DNA from: Pseudomaricurvus sp033283175
GTDB lineage: Bacteria; Pseudomonadota; Gammaproteobacteria; Pseudomonadales; Cellvibrionaceae
NCBI GenBank assembly: GCA_033283175.1
Contig: JAWMQM010000001.1
Span: 1,786,783 to 1,850,782 of the forward strand
DNA length: 64,000 nt
Direction of reading: 5' to 3'
The position numbers were made by a program, and so were the translations under genes. This document shows positions 17,022 through 25,258 of the stretch, in pieces (position 1 is the first letter of the stretch; each line of letters opens with the position of its first letter). A model generated the notes under the pieces. The model was not told where the DNA came from, ran no database searches, and was given only the letters and a program-made list of their open reading frames with translations.

Positions 17022-18182
17022 ATGGCTATAAAGAACCTGATTGTCTTCTCCAAAAATCTGCCTCCGGCGCACGTGGGTGGTATTGAAACCAGTGCCCACT
17101 ACATGATTCGCAACCTGGCCAGGGCGGCAGCCTACAACCTTCTGGTGGTGACTGTGGGCAGGGCTTTCTGGAGGTCCCGGCGGCCGCGCCTGCGTGATTT
17201 CGACGGTGAGCAGGTGTCAACGGCTTACCTCAGGAAAAGCGAAATGAAAGATCAGTCCGTGATGGAGCAGGTTTTCAGCAGTGCCGGCTTCAAACCGGAG
17301 GAAACCCTTATCTACCACAATACGCTCGATCTGTTCCCCTTTTACGCGAGTTATAAATCGTCGGGATACCGCCAGGTTGCCCGCTCCGGTGGCAACGACA
17401 TATTTTTTATGGATCGTACCAGCGGTGCGTTTATCGACGCTGTCAATCAGCTCGACTTTCTCATAGTCAACAGCCTCTTTAGTATGCGCCGTTCCGCGGA
17501 GCTGGGTATTGAGGTGAAACGCTTGAGGGTGATCAAGGGAGGTTGTGAAGCGGCGCCTGATCAAACCCCCGCCCTTGAGCTTGCAGACGATCGGCCGGTC
17601 ATTCTCAATTGTGGTCGGCTGGTGGATTTCAAGGGGCTTGAGGATGCCTTGCATGCGCTGGCTGAGGTGAAGCGCCAGGGCTTGAGTTTTCTTTTTGTGA
17701 TTGTCGGCGAGGGAGAACTGGAAAGGGATCTCAGGAATCTGGCTGGTGACCTGGGCCTCGCTGATGATGTCTGCTTTTATGGCAAGGTCAGTCCGTTGAT
17801 GGTGCAGGGCTTTTATAAGCGCAGCGCGCTGTATCTGTCGACATCAAAAGATGTGATGCGGGAGTCGAAAGGGCGTCGCTACCTTCATACTGAAACCATG
17901 GGACGCAGTATCTGTGAGGCGCAGGCCAACGGCGTGCCGCTGGTAGCAACCGATGCCGGCGGTGTCCCGGAGATGCTGCAGGATGGTACAACCGGGTTGC
18001 TGGTGCCGCAGGGCGATGTCGGGGCCATTGCCGGGGCTGTTGGGCAGCTGCTCGCTGATGAGCCTTTGCGCCGGCGGATGGGTGACAAAGCCCGCGAGTT
18101 CGCCGAGAGCGAGTTTGGCTGGGATAGAGTGGTTTCACAATCCATTGACCTGGTGGCGAGCATACAGCCGGATGCAAAATAA
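17022..18182 (+). CDS. GT4-family glycosyltransferase
   Basis: 386 residues, GT-B fold. The N-terminal domain has the GGIETSAHYMIRNL loop. The C-terminal domain has LNCGRLVDFKGLEDAL, FVIVGEGELERDL and the acceptor/donor region ETMGRSICEAQANGVPLVATDAGGVPEML with the E-x7-E pattern. It begins 5 bases after the preceding GT2 and overlaps the sulfotransferase start by 11 bases, so it belongs to the same operon. Resembles WaaG/PimB-type retaining transferases. Specificity unknown. Confidence 0.88.
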   Translation: MAIKNLIVFSKNLPPAHVGGIETSAHYMIRNLARAAAYNLLVVTVGRAFWRSRRPRLRDFDGEQVSTAYLRKSEMKDQSVMEQVFSSAGFKPEETLIYHNTLDLFPFYASYKSSGYRQVARSGGNDIFFMDRTSGAFIDAVNQLDFLIVNSLFSMRRSAELGIEVKRLRVIKGGCEAAPDQTPALELADDRPVILNCGRLVDFKGLEDALHALAEVKRQGLSFLFVIVGEGELERDLRNLAGDLGLADDVCFYGKVSPLMVQGFYKRSALYLSTSKDVMRESKGRRYLHTETMGRSICEAQANGVPLVATDAGGVPEMLQDGTTGLLVPQGDVGAIAGAVGQLLADEPLRRRMGDKAREFAESEFGWDRVVSQSIDLVASIQPDAK

Positions 18183-19374
18183 CCCTGATCCCATAGTTGG
18201 TTCGCAGTCAGCGGAGCCACCTGTCTTCGTGGTAGGAGCTTCCCGTTCCGGTAGCAGCTTGCTGGCGGCCATGTTGAACGCCCACAGTCGTATCGCCTGT
18301 GGGCCGGAGGCACAGTTGCTGAACAAACTGAAGCCGGCGGTGCTGAAGAGGATGTTTCGGGACCGTAATTGGCCGGCTATGGCTGTGGAGCGTGTCAGTA
18401 GTGTGGTTCTGGCAGAGCAGCGGGTTATTGATCTTTTTGGTGTCAGCGAACAGGAGCTGTTTACCGCGCTTAAAGATCGGGAGCCGTCGGTGGCGGCGCT
18501 GTTTGATGCGCTGGTGGGTACTTATGCTGCAAAGAAAGGTAAGCCTCGCTGGGCGGAGAAGACACCGCGTCATTTGCTGCATCTGGATACCTTAAGGGCC
18601 GCCTATCCGGATGCAAAAATTATCAGGATAGTGCGGGATTTTCGCGATTCTGCGATTTCCATGAGGCAGCTTCCCTGGGCCAGCCGCCAGGCATTGGTCA
18701 ATTGCTATATTTGTAGCGAGTGGTTTGAAAGGACAGGTGACTTCTTCCTTCAGGACGACAAAAGCCTGACCGTGAAGTATGAAACCCTGGTGCGGGAGCC
18801 AGAAAAGGTGCTGACGGAGATTTGCAGTTTTATTGGCGAGTCTTTCGAGAGCGGAATGCTTGATACCAGCTCCTCGGGGATGGATGTCATGTCCCGCAAC
18901 GAATCCTGGAAACAGCAGGTGACTGGAGAGTTGGATGAAAGTCGCCTTTATCGTTGGAAGAAGCAGCTTGACCCGGAGCAGACGGTAGTCTTTGACTATG
19001 TTTCCGGAAAGTGGTTGAGCAAGTTTGGTTATGAGGTGAGCAGTCATCCTGCGAGTACAGTGTTCCTGGCCTCATTTGAGCGAAGCTTTTTAGAGGAAGT
19101 TTGCGAGCAGATCGTGGCGGCAGCGAAGCGGGGAGTGGCTATCGTCTATACTGCGGATGCTCCCAAATCCTGTCCAGTTTTGGTTGATTTACGCAGAGGG
19201 AAATCCTGGTCAAAGTACGGCAGGGCTTTGAGCTTTGTTGTTGTGCGCGCCCTGCGTGGCCACAGAACGTTTGGGTATGTAGGTGACCAGAAGGGTACCG
19301 GCTTTGTGGCCAGGCTTCTTGAGCTCTGTTTTGGTGTGGATGTGATTCGCAGTCTGGAAGAACTGACTGTTTGA
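18172..19374 (+). CDS. PAPS-dependent sulfotransferase in the LPS locus
   Basis: 400 residues. The 5'-phosphosulfate loop is GASRSGSSLLAAMLNAH near residues 19-35. The 3'-phosphate-binding segment is RIVRDFRDSAISMRQ near residue 150. WAEKTPRHLLHLD, with its conserved K-x-P-R/H, matches the bacterial sulfotransferase family. The catalytic part ends near residue 290 and about 110 further residues (from PASTVFLASFER) form an extra domain I do not recognise. ATG 18172 was chosen because homology starts there and it overlaps the previous stop. Likely sulfates a sugar of LPS or O-antigen using PAPS; acceptor unknown. Base composition here looks more AT-rich than ilvE or glnE. Confidence 0.87.
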   Translation: MQNNPDPIVGSQSAEPPVFVVGASRSGSSLLAAMLNAHSRIACGPEAQLLNKLKPAVLKRMFRDRNWPAMAVERVSSVVLAEQRVIDLFGVSEQELFTALKDREPSVAALFDALVGTYAAKKGKPRWAEKTPRHLLHLDTLRAAYPDAKIIRIVRDFRDSAISMRQLPWASRQALVNCYICSEWFERTGDFFLQDDKSLTVKYETLVREPEKVLTEICSFIGESFESGMLDTSSSGMDVMSRNESWKQQVTGELDESRLYRWKKQLDPEQTVVFDYVSGKWLSKFGYEVSSHPASTVFLASFERSFLEEVCEQIVAAAKRGVAIVYTADAPKSCPVLVDLRRGKSWSKYGRALSFVVVRALRGHRTFGYVGDQKGTGFVARLLELCFGVDVIRSLEELTV

Positions 19375-19396
19375 GTGATGCGATGAGGAAGTGTTG

Positions 19397-19483
19397 ATGA
19401 AAGAAATGTCAGGTTTTTATTTTTCCTCAGTAGTGGGGTTCGGCTTCGCTTATCTCGGGGCTGAGGTAATTGGTTGTGGTTGA
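19397..19483 (+). CDS. Possible 28-codon leader peptide overlapping the next gene
   Basis: ATG at 19397 has a good Shine-Dalgarno (GAGGAA, 6 bases before it) and runs 28 codons (MKEMSGFYFSSVVGFG..., hydrophobic and glycine/aromatic-rich) to TGA at 19481. The stop lies 8 bases inside the following glycosyltransferase (from GTG 19476), so translation could be coupled. It may be a chance ORF in the 95-base gap; no homologue recognised. Confidence 0.3.
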   Translation: MKEMSGFYFSSVVGFGFAYLGAEVIGCG

Positions 19484-20369
19484 GCCCGTCGTATCCTGTT
19501 GTATAACCTGCATGAATCGAGGGGCTCAGCTAAAACAGACCCTCGAACATAACTTGAGCACAGTTGCCGGCTTTGGTGGGCTGGTGGAGCTCTGTTTGGT
19601 CAACTTTATTAAGGATGAGGAGGGGGAGCGGATTGATACCTGGGTTAGGTCGCTTGGCTCGAGGCCTCATTTCAAATACTTCGTCACCAGAGAGCTGTCT
19701 GTGTGGCATGCCTCAGTGGCAAAGAATACCGCTCACATGCAAGGTGATGGAGATGTTCTCCTGAATTTGGATTGCGATAATTACTTGTCCGCAGATTCCT
19801 TGAGTGTATTGGTGGACAAAGAGAAGGCCGGGTTTCCTGCGTTGTTGTTTAGTGGGTTTACCGGCGGTTTTCGGGAAGAGTTTACCCGTCACAAGAAGAT
19901 CCTGGGGCGCATCAAGGGTGCGGTCAGGTTTTTCGTCAGCTCTCTCGACGGGTTGAGGTCAGGTTTGCGGATGAAGTGGCGGCCGGTTTTGCTGCGCAGT
20001 AAGCGGAAAGAGGGGGGAGGCGACTTCAACGGTACTTATGGTCATATAGGTATTTCAAGGGAATTGTTCAATCGAATTGGTGGTTACGATGAATCGCTGC
20101 CGCCTATGGGAGGGCAAGATAAGGACTTGTTATGGAGAGCCTATAATTATGTCGGAGTTGTATTTGAGCATGTGCCTCAGCCCCAGAGTTTGCTGCCTAT
20201 CCTGAATTCCAAAGTAGATTCTATGAAGAATACCGATATTACGGAGAGAAGCTGGACTGGACTGCAGGACCAGGCTACCCGGAAGTCTTTACAGTCAATC
20301 AGGGTGAGAGCGCTGCAAGTAAATACTTCAAGCCAGAACTTGGGTGTGCCGGTTGAGCGGGTTTTTTGA
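19476..20369 (+). CDS. GT2/GT7-like glycosyltransferase
   Basis: About 298 residues, GT-A fold. It starts VVEPVVSCCITCMNRGAQLKQTLEHNL; the DXD metal site is LLNLDCDNYLS near residue 95; the acceptor end GGYDESLPPMGGQDKDLLWRAYNYVG is typical of GT2/GT7-C transferases. GTG 19476 has GAGG 9 bases upstream; TTG 19470 also fits the frame but is only 3 bases away, so GTG is preferred. Last gene of the plus-strand run from 13750. Codon use is visibly more AT-rich than the surrounding core genes, suggesting acquired DNA. Sugar unknown. Confidence 0.82.
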   Translation: MVEPVVSCCITCMNRGAQLKQTLEHNLSTVAGFGGLVELCLVNFIKDEEGERIDTWVRSLGSRPHFKYFVTRELSVWHASVAKNTAHMQGDGDVLLNLDCDNYLSADSLSVLVDKEKAGFPALLFSGFTGGFREEFTRHKKILGRIKGAVRFFVSSLDGLRSGLRMKWRPVLLRSKRKEGGGDFNGTYGHIGISRELFNRIGGYDESLPPMGGQDKDLLWRAYNYVGVVFEHVPQPQSLLPILNSKVDSMKNTDITERSWTGLQDQATRKSLQSIRVRALQVNTSSQNLGVPVERVF

Positions 20370-20392
20370 CCCGTTGGCCAGGTCTCCGGGTT

Positions 20393-20410
20393 GCGGTAGT
20401 TGTTTTTTTT
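20393..20410 (+). promoter_or_regulatory. ops-like element (GCGGTAG plus T8) in the msbA leader
   Basis: TGCGGTAG followed by a run of eight T sits 144 bases before the MsbA-like start. The core matches seven of eight bases of the ops element (GGCGGTAG) that loads RfaH on LPS operons, on the correct strand; the three bases after it do not match. Could be chance. Confidence 0.25.
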
Positions 20411-20479
20411 ATGGGTTTTCCTCTGGCCCAACACCTCTTGGGACATTAGTGGGAGGTTAACGTATGATGACGCCCTCTC

Positions 20480-20522
20480 CGGGCCAGATAGCCCGCTAAT
20501 ATTGAGCTGAACAGATCAGCTC
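20480..20522 (+). promoter_or_regulatory. Two consecutive hairpins before the MsbA-like gene
   Basis: CGGGC-cagata-GCCCG (20480-20495) and GAGCTGA-acaga-TCAGCTC (20504-20522) are perfect inverted repeats 8 bases apart, 31 bases upstream of ATG 20554. Neither is followed by a T-run. They could be a structured mRNA leader or a repressor site. Confidence 0.4.
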
Positions 20523-20553
20523 TGACCCTGAGCGCTAAATTAGGTTTATTGAT

Positions 20554-22308
20554 ATGAAAGCTACTGAGTCCGGGAATGCTTTTCGCACTTACCTGCGACT
20601 ATTGAAGTACCTGCGACCGCTGATCATACCCTTTGTGGTCAGCATTGTGGGCTTCACCATGTTCGCCTCCAGTCAGGCCATGATGGCCAAGATGATGGAG
20701 CTGATTATCGAGGCTCTGAACCAGAAAAACAGCGACGCGCGTCTCTACCTGCCAGCGGCAGCGGTTGGAATCTTTATGATTCGTGGCCTGGGTACCTTTC
20801 TCGGTACTTACTACAACGAGTATGTGGGCGCGAAGATTATTCACTCCTTGCGCGAGGATATTTTCGCCAGGCTGCTGGTGCTGCCCGCGGAGTATTACGA
20901 TCGCACCAGCCATGGGCAGATTATGCACAGGGTCAGCTCCGGGGTTGGGCAGGTAAAGGCCGCGGTTACCAATGCGCTGAAAAAGCTGATTCAGGAAGGC
21001 CTTTCGGTAATCGTACTGTTGGGGTATGCCTTTTACCTTAATTGGGAGCTGTCCCTGGTGTTTCTGGTGGCAGCTCCCATTTTGGGGTTGCTGGTTTCCC
21101 GTACCGGCAAATACTTTCGCAAGTACGCCCGCAGGAATGAAGCGGCTCTCAGTCAGGGGTTGCAGATTCTCAAGGAAACCCTCAGCAACTTTATGGTGGT
21201 CAGAACCTTTGGTGCGGAAGGCTACGAGTCCAAACGTTACAACAAGGCTTTGAGTGCGGCGTTTAAGACGCAGATGAAGATTCGCCTGGTGCAGGCTTGC
21301 TACTCGCCAATTTCCCAAACCATTATTGCGATGGCCGTGGCGGCAATTGTGGCCCTGTTATTGGATCCGGCCATTCTGGAGAAGTACACCACCGGTGAGT
21401 TGGTCGGCTACCTGACGGCAATTGCCCTGATTCCCAAGCCAATGCGTCAGTTGAGTGGTGTGGGTGTGATTATCCAGCGGGGTATTATCGGTGCCGAGCT
21501 GGTGTTCGAGGTACTGGACGCCGACAAGGAGCGCGATACCGGTACCCATGAGAGTGAGCGGGTTAAGGGAGAGATTGAGATCCGCAACCTCACCTTCAGC
21601 TATCCGTCACTGGATAAGCCGGTTCTCAACAGCATAAGCCTGAATGTCAAAGCCGGTGAAATGGTGGCTCTGGTGGGGCGTTCCGGGAGTGGCAAGACCA
21701 CCCTGGCGAGCCTGCTCTACCGCCACTATCAGGTACAGTCCGGGGCCATTTTTGTGGATGGCGTGGATGTAAATGACTACCGCCTCGGCAATCTTCGCCA
21801 ACAGTTTTCTGTGGTCGGCCAGGGGGTCACCCTGTTTGACGATACGGTATTCAATAATATTGGTTACGGTATGGCGCAGTATGGCGAGGAGGAGATTCGC
21901 CAGGCTCTGGCCAGGGCCGAGGCGCTGGATTTTGTGGAACAGCTGCCGGATGGTATTCACAGTGTTGTGGGGGAGAGCGGTTCCAAACTGTCCGGGGGCC
22001 AGCGTCAGCGGCTGGCGATAGCCAGGGCGTTCCTGAAAGATGCTCCTATCCTGATTCTCGACGAGGCGACTTCGGCGCTGGATAACGAATCGGAAGCAAA
22101 GATCACTGCGGCCATTGAAGAGCTGGCAAAATCGCGCACCACCATTGTGATCGCGCACCGCCTCTCGACCATTCAGCGTGCGGACCGGTTGATCGTGATG
22201 GAAGACGGCGTGGTCAAGGAGGAGGGCAGCCATCAGCAGTTGTTGCAGAATGGCGAATACTACAAGCGGCTCTATTCAGCCGAGTATCTGCAGCAGGGCA
22301 GCGACTGA
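20554..22308 (+). CDS. MsbA-like lipid A / polysaccharide exporter (ABC, half transporter)
   Basis: 584 residues, the usual MsbA length. The N-terminal ABC transmembrane type-1 domain has six hydrophobic segments in residues 1-320. The ATPase domain has Walker A VGRSGSGKTTLAS near 376, the Q-loop VVGQGVTLFDDTV, signature LSGGQRQRLAIARA, Walker B ILILDEATSALD and H-loop IVIAHRLST. It flips lipid A-core or a similar lipid from the inner to the outer leaflet of the inner membrane. Ends 8 bases from the convergent GT2 gene. The setting in an LPS locus supports msbA, but a related glycolipid exporter is possible. Confidence 0.87.
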   Translation: MKATESGNAFRTYLRLLKYLRPLIIPFVVSIVGFTMFASSQAMMAKMMELIIEALNQKNSDARLYLPAAAVGIFMIRGLGTFLGTYYNEYVGAKIIHSLREDIFARLLVLPAEYYDRTSHGQIMHRVSSGVGQVKAAVTNALKKLIQEGLSVIVLLGYAFYLNWELSLVFLVAAPILGLLVSRTGKYFRKYARRNEAALSQGLQILKETLSNFMVVRTFGAEGYESKRYNKALSAAFKTQMKIRLVQACYSPISQTIIAMAVAAIVALLLDPAILEKYTTGELVGYLTAIALIPKPMRQLSGVGVIIQRGIIGAELVFEVLDADKERDTGTHESERVKGEIEIRNLTFSYPSLDKPVLNSISLNVKAGEMVALVGRSGSGKTTLASLLYRHYQVQSGAIFVDGVDVNDYRLGNLRQQFSVVGQGVTLFDDTVFNNIGYGMAQYGEEEIRQALARAEALDFVEQLPDGIHSVVGESGSKLSGGQRQRLAIARAFLKDAPILILDEATSALDNESEAKITAAIEELAKSRTTIVIAHRLSTIQRADRLIVMEDGVVKEEGSHQQLLQNGEYYKRLYSAEYLQQGSD

Positions 22309-22316
22309 GGTCGCTG

Positions 22317-23258
22317 TCAGTGCCCCTGTACATTTTTGTAGGCGTCTACCTTGACGCCCAGAGATCCCAGTCCACAGCCAATAGTTTTGCAGGCTTTGAA
22401 CCAATAGCGAATATTCTTTTCCTTCCGCTGCAGCAGCAGGGTGCGGGCGAGGTACTTGGTGAGGCATGAGGTGGCCTTGCCGGATTGCCGCAAAAAGTGT
22501 GTGACCTGGTTGGCGTCGGCTCCTTGTGAGGCCTGCTCTCCCATAGTCAGTCCGATGCGGAAGTTGCGGTGGGAGAGCCATCTGACGTTGGCTCTCTCCA
22601 GTGGTATGTCCTCGTAGATGACTGCCTCAGCACAGCTTTTGATAGGAACGCCCAATGCATGGGCTGCCCGAAACAGCTTGCTATCGGTGCCTCCTGCCAG
22701 GGGTTTGGATTCATCAAACCAGAGCCCATGGCGGGTCAGTACCGTGAGCGGCAGGATCACATTATTGGTGCGGCAAAAATCCAGCTCAGTGTCGGTGGGT
22801 TCGATCTGGCGCTGAAAAAAAGCCTCGTAGTATTTGGGGACCGATGGCGGCAGCACGGAATAGACGGCGCCGTGCACGACGGTCTCCTCGGTCTGGCTAT
22901 TGAGGTAGGCCCAGATGTTCACCAGCCAATCAGGGTCAAAGCGCTCATCATCATCGACGAAAGCAATATGGCTGGCCTGTCTGTCCAGCGCGGCATGGAT
23001 ACTGGTATTGCGGGCGCAGGGAATGCCGAGCTTGGGCTGGTGATGATAATAGGCCGGGTGGGAGGTGGTGCCCGCGCTGGTGACCAACCCTTGCATATGC
23101 TGTTGCTGGTCGTTTTCTACCACCTCGAGACTGATACTGAGCCCCGCCGGCAACTTCAGTTGCAGGTAGCTTTCGATAAACCTGGAGAGCATCTGTGGAC
23201 GTTCCCTGGTGCAGACGCAAATGCACAGGTGAGGGACGTGGGCTCTTTCTGCTGCCAT
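22317..23258 (-). CDS. GT2-family glycosyltransferase, copy B
   Basis: 313 residues. An N-terminal HLCICVCTRERPQML strand is followed by GIPCARNTS, the DXD site FVDDDERFD near residue 99, and the shared distal block PLAGGTDSKLFRAAHALGVPIKSCAEAV with RWLSHRNFRIG. It is a paralogue of 16084-17016 with the same domain order, on the opposite strand. Convergent with the MsbA-like gene. The 219 bases upstream (23259-23477) separate it from the YrbL-like gene and hold no gene. Donor and acceptor unknown. Confidence 0.87.
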   Translation of the reverse strand: MAAERAHVPHLCICVCTRERPQMLSRFIESYLQLKLPAGLSISLEVVENDQQQHMQGLVTSAGTTSHPAYYHHQPKLGIPCARNTSIHAALDRQASHIAFVDDDERFDPDWLVNIWAYLNSQTEETVVHGAVYSVLPPSVPKYYEAFFQRQIEPTDTELDFCRTNNVILPLTVLTRHGLWFDESKPLAGGTDSKLFRAAHALGVPIKSCAEAVIYEDIPLERANVRWLSHRNFRIGLTMGEQASQGADANQVTHFLRQSGKATSCLTKYLARTLLLQRKEKNIRYWFKACKTIGCGLGSLGVKVDAYKNVQGH

Positions 23259-23477
23259 TTGGCTTTTTACCTCGGTGTAGCTGGCCGTGGGACATGGCCG
23301 GCCTGAACAGGATGTATAACGGGAGTTAATAGCTGTTATTACCTCCGGTCATTATAGGAAGTGGGTGCAATTAACAGAAGGGCTGCGATCCCATTATTTG
23401 CCGAAACTGCCACGGCGGCCACAAGCCTGGCTGCTCCGGAGCGCCAGTGGCAGGTAGTCGAAGGGGGGACTGGGGGG

Positions 23478-24215
23478 TTAGCTATCCTGCGGGGGGCTGG
23501 CAGCCTCACTGCGAGCCTCATCCGTCAGCCAGCCGTGATAGCCGTATTTAAGGTTATGAGCCTTTTTGTACAGCAGCTGGTCGATAGCCTTGTGGATCAG
23601 GCGCACCTTTCTGGCGGCCTTGCGGCGGGCCATGGCTTTAATCCAGTAGGCAACAGGAATGGTGTCCGACCAGCCCAATCCATCGATGACTATCAGCTTC
23701 TGTGGCTGCCCCTGCTGGCACTGTACAACCACATTGTGTAGCAGCAGGTTGCGGGAGGGCATGCCCAGCTCACTCCAGCGCTGGCCAAAGCGTTGCAGGC
23801 AGGCACTGATGGCCGGGGTCTCCCCCTGTTGCCAGAGATATTGTTTGAGGGTGATGGAGATCTGGCCATCGTCATCCCGTATCAGCTCGCTGCTGAGGCC
23901 CTCGCCCAGGTTGGTATTGACCAGGCCGTAGCAGCGCGGCACCAGCTCAAACGCCTCTTCGCCGATATGCCGCTCAATCAGTTGATAGGTATGCAGCTCC
24001 TGGAGGTTGTCGTTAAACCTGTCCAGCGGCTTAAGGCGTTTCAGCAGTGATTTTTCACTGCGTTTCTTCTCCGGGCTGCGATCCGGCCGCAACACCTTGA
24101 TGCAGCGGCCACTGTCACCCGGGTCGACAAAGCAGAGGCGGTTGCCGCCTTTGGAGAAGGCTTCGCTGCTGTCTCCAAGGTGCAGGGTGGGCTGCTGCAT
24201 GTCGGTGGGCTCCAT
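23478..24215 (-). CDS. YrbL-family protein (kinase-like fold)
   Basis: 245 residues matching the PhoP-regulatory-network protein YrbL: GGNRLCFVDPGDSGRCIKVLRPD (the beta-3 lysine), VPRCYGLVNTNLGEGLSSELIRDDDGQISITLKQYL, and LIVIDGLGWSDTIPVAYW in the place of the kinase DFG region. The usual HRD catalytic aspartate is not evident (GMPSRNLLLHNV). YrbL is PhoPQ-controlled in enterobacteria and is structurally related to LPS-core kinases of the WaaP/WaaY type. Placed among core glycosyltransferases, 5 bases upstream of copy B of the GT4, so an LPS-modifying or LPS-regulating role is likely but not shown. Confidence 0.82.
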   Translation of the reverse strand: MEPTDMQQPTLHLGDSSEAFSKGGNRLCFVDPGDSGRCIKVLRPDRSPEKKRSEKSLLKRLKPLDRFNDNLQELHTYQLIERHIGEEAFELVPRCYGLVNTNLGEGLSSELIRDDDGQISITLKQYLWQQGETPAISACLQRFGQRWSELGMPSRNLLLHNVVVQCQQGQPQKLIVIDGLGWSDTIPVAYWIKAMARRKAARKVRLIHKAIDQLLYKKAHNLKYGYHGWLTDEARSEAASPPQDS

Positions 24216-24220
24216 TCCGG

Positions 24221-25258
24221 TCAGCCGGTGATGCGCTCAAAGAGCTCGGCGTACTGCCTGGCAATGGTGGCCTTGCTGTAGTGCTGGTCGTAATGGGCCT
24301 TCGCATTGCTGGCCAGGGTGGAAGCCAGTTGTGGGTCCTGCAGCAGACTGTTAATGGCTGTCGCCAGTGCCCCGGCGTCATCGATCGGGGTGATAAGACC
24401 GGTACGTCCATCCTCGATAAGCTCGCCGGGCCCCTGTGAGTTGGCGGCGACAATCGGGCATTCGTGAAACCACGACTCCACCACAATACTGCCAAGGCCT
24501 TCGTGGCGTGATGGACAGACAAACATGTCTGCGGTCTTCATCAGGCTGGCAACGTCGTCACGCCAGCCCAGGAAGCGTACCCGCTCCTGTAGTCCCAGTC
24601 GGTTGCTCAGCTTCTCCAGCGCTTTCTGCTCCGGTCCATCTCCTGCCAGCCACAGTATGGCATCCGGGATTTGCGGCAGGGCCTGCAATAGCACATCAAA
24701 CGCTTTGTTGGTGTGCAGGCGCCCGGCTGCCAGCAGCAGTGGTCGGTCGGTGGGGGTGTTGAAGCTGTCGCGTGGTATTGCTTCTACCGGGCTTTCGTCT
24801 GCGAAGTTGGGGATCTGCACAACACGATCTGCAGGCATGCCGCCCTTGATCAGGTGATTGCAGATACCCTGGGTGATGCCCACCCAGTAGTTGGCGTGAC
24901 GGTAATACTTGAGGTCGTAGTAGTGCCCCAGGCGGCAGACCAGCTGGTAATCCCCCGGCGGTGTAATCTCGCTGGCGCGGTTCATATAGGTGAGCACAAT
25001 CTCCGGTGCCAGCTCGCGCAGGGCATGGCGGTAGGCCGCGCGATCCAGCGGATCCAGCTTGTTGCCAAAACGGAAAGTTTGTACCGGTACGCCGGCGGCT
25101 AACAATTGCGGAACCCGATGGGGATTGGCACGGGTAAACGCGGTTTGCTCGAGGCGCGGGTTTTCTGCCAGTGCGCACACCAGCCGGGTGTAGAAATTCT
25201 CTGCACCGCCAAAGGGGGCGCCGGCCAGGCTCTGTACGATTTTGATGGTGTCAGCCAT
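24221..25258 (-). CDS. GT4-family glycosyltransferase (LPS core), copy B
   Basis: 345 residues from ATG 25258, where similarity to copy A begins (MADTIKIVQSLAGAPFGGAE). A longer frame to 25402 exists, but its first 48 codons overlap the previous gene and look non-coding. The second domain has LLAAGRLHTNKAFDVLL and SRHEGLGSIVVESW. It overlaps the end of the upstream transferase by 8 bases (ATGGCTGA), so translation is probably coupled. It is in an operon of minus-strand core genes that runs from 28409 down to 23478. Paralogue of 12265-13302. Confidence 0.88.
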   Translation of the reverse strand: MADTIKIVQSLAGAPFGGAENFYTRLVCALAENPRLEQTAFTRANPHRVPQLLAAGVPVQTFRFGNKLDPLDRAAYRHALRELAPEIVLTYMNRASEITPPGDYQLVCRLGHYYDLKYYRHANYWVGITQGICNHLIKGGMPADRVVQIPNFADESPVEAIPRDSFNTPTDRPLLLAAGRLHTNKAFDVLLQALPQIPDAILWLAGDGPEQKALEKLSNRLGLQERVRFLGWRDDVASLMKTADMFVCPSRHEGLGSIVVESWFHECPIVAANSQGPGELIEDGRTGLITPIDDAGALATAINSLLQDPQLASTLASNAKAHYDQHYSKATIARQYAELFERITG

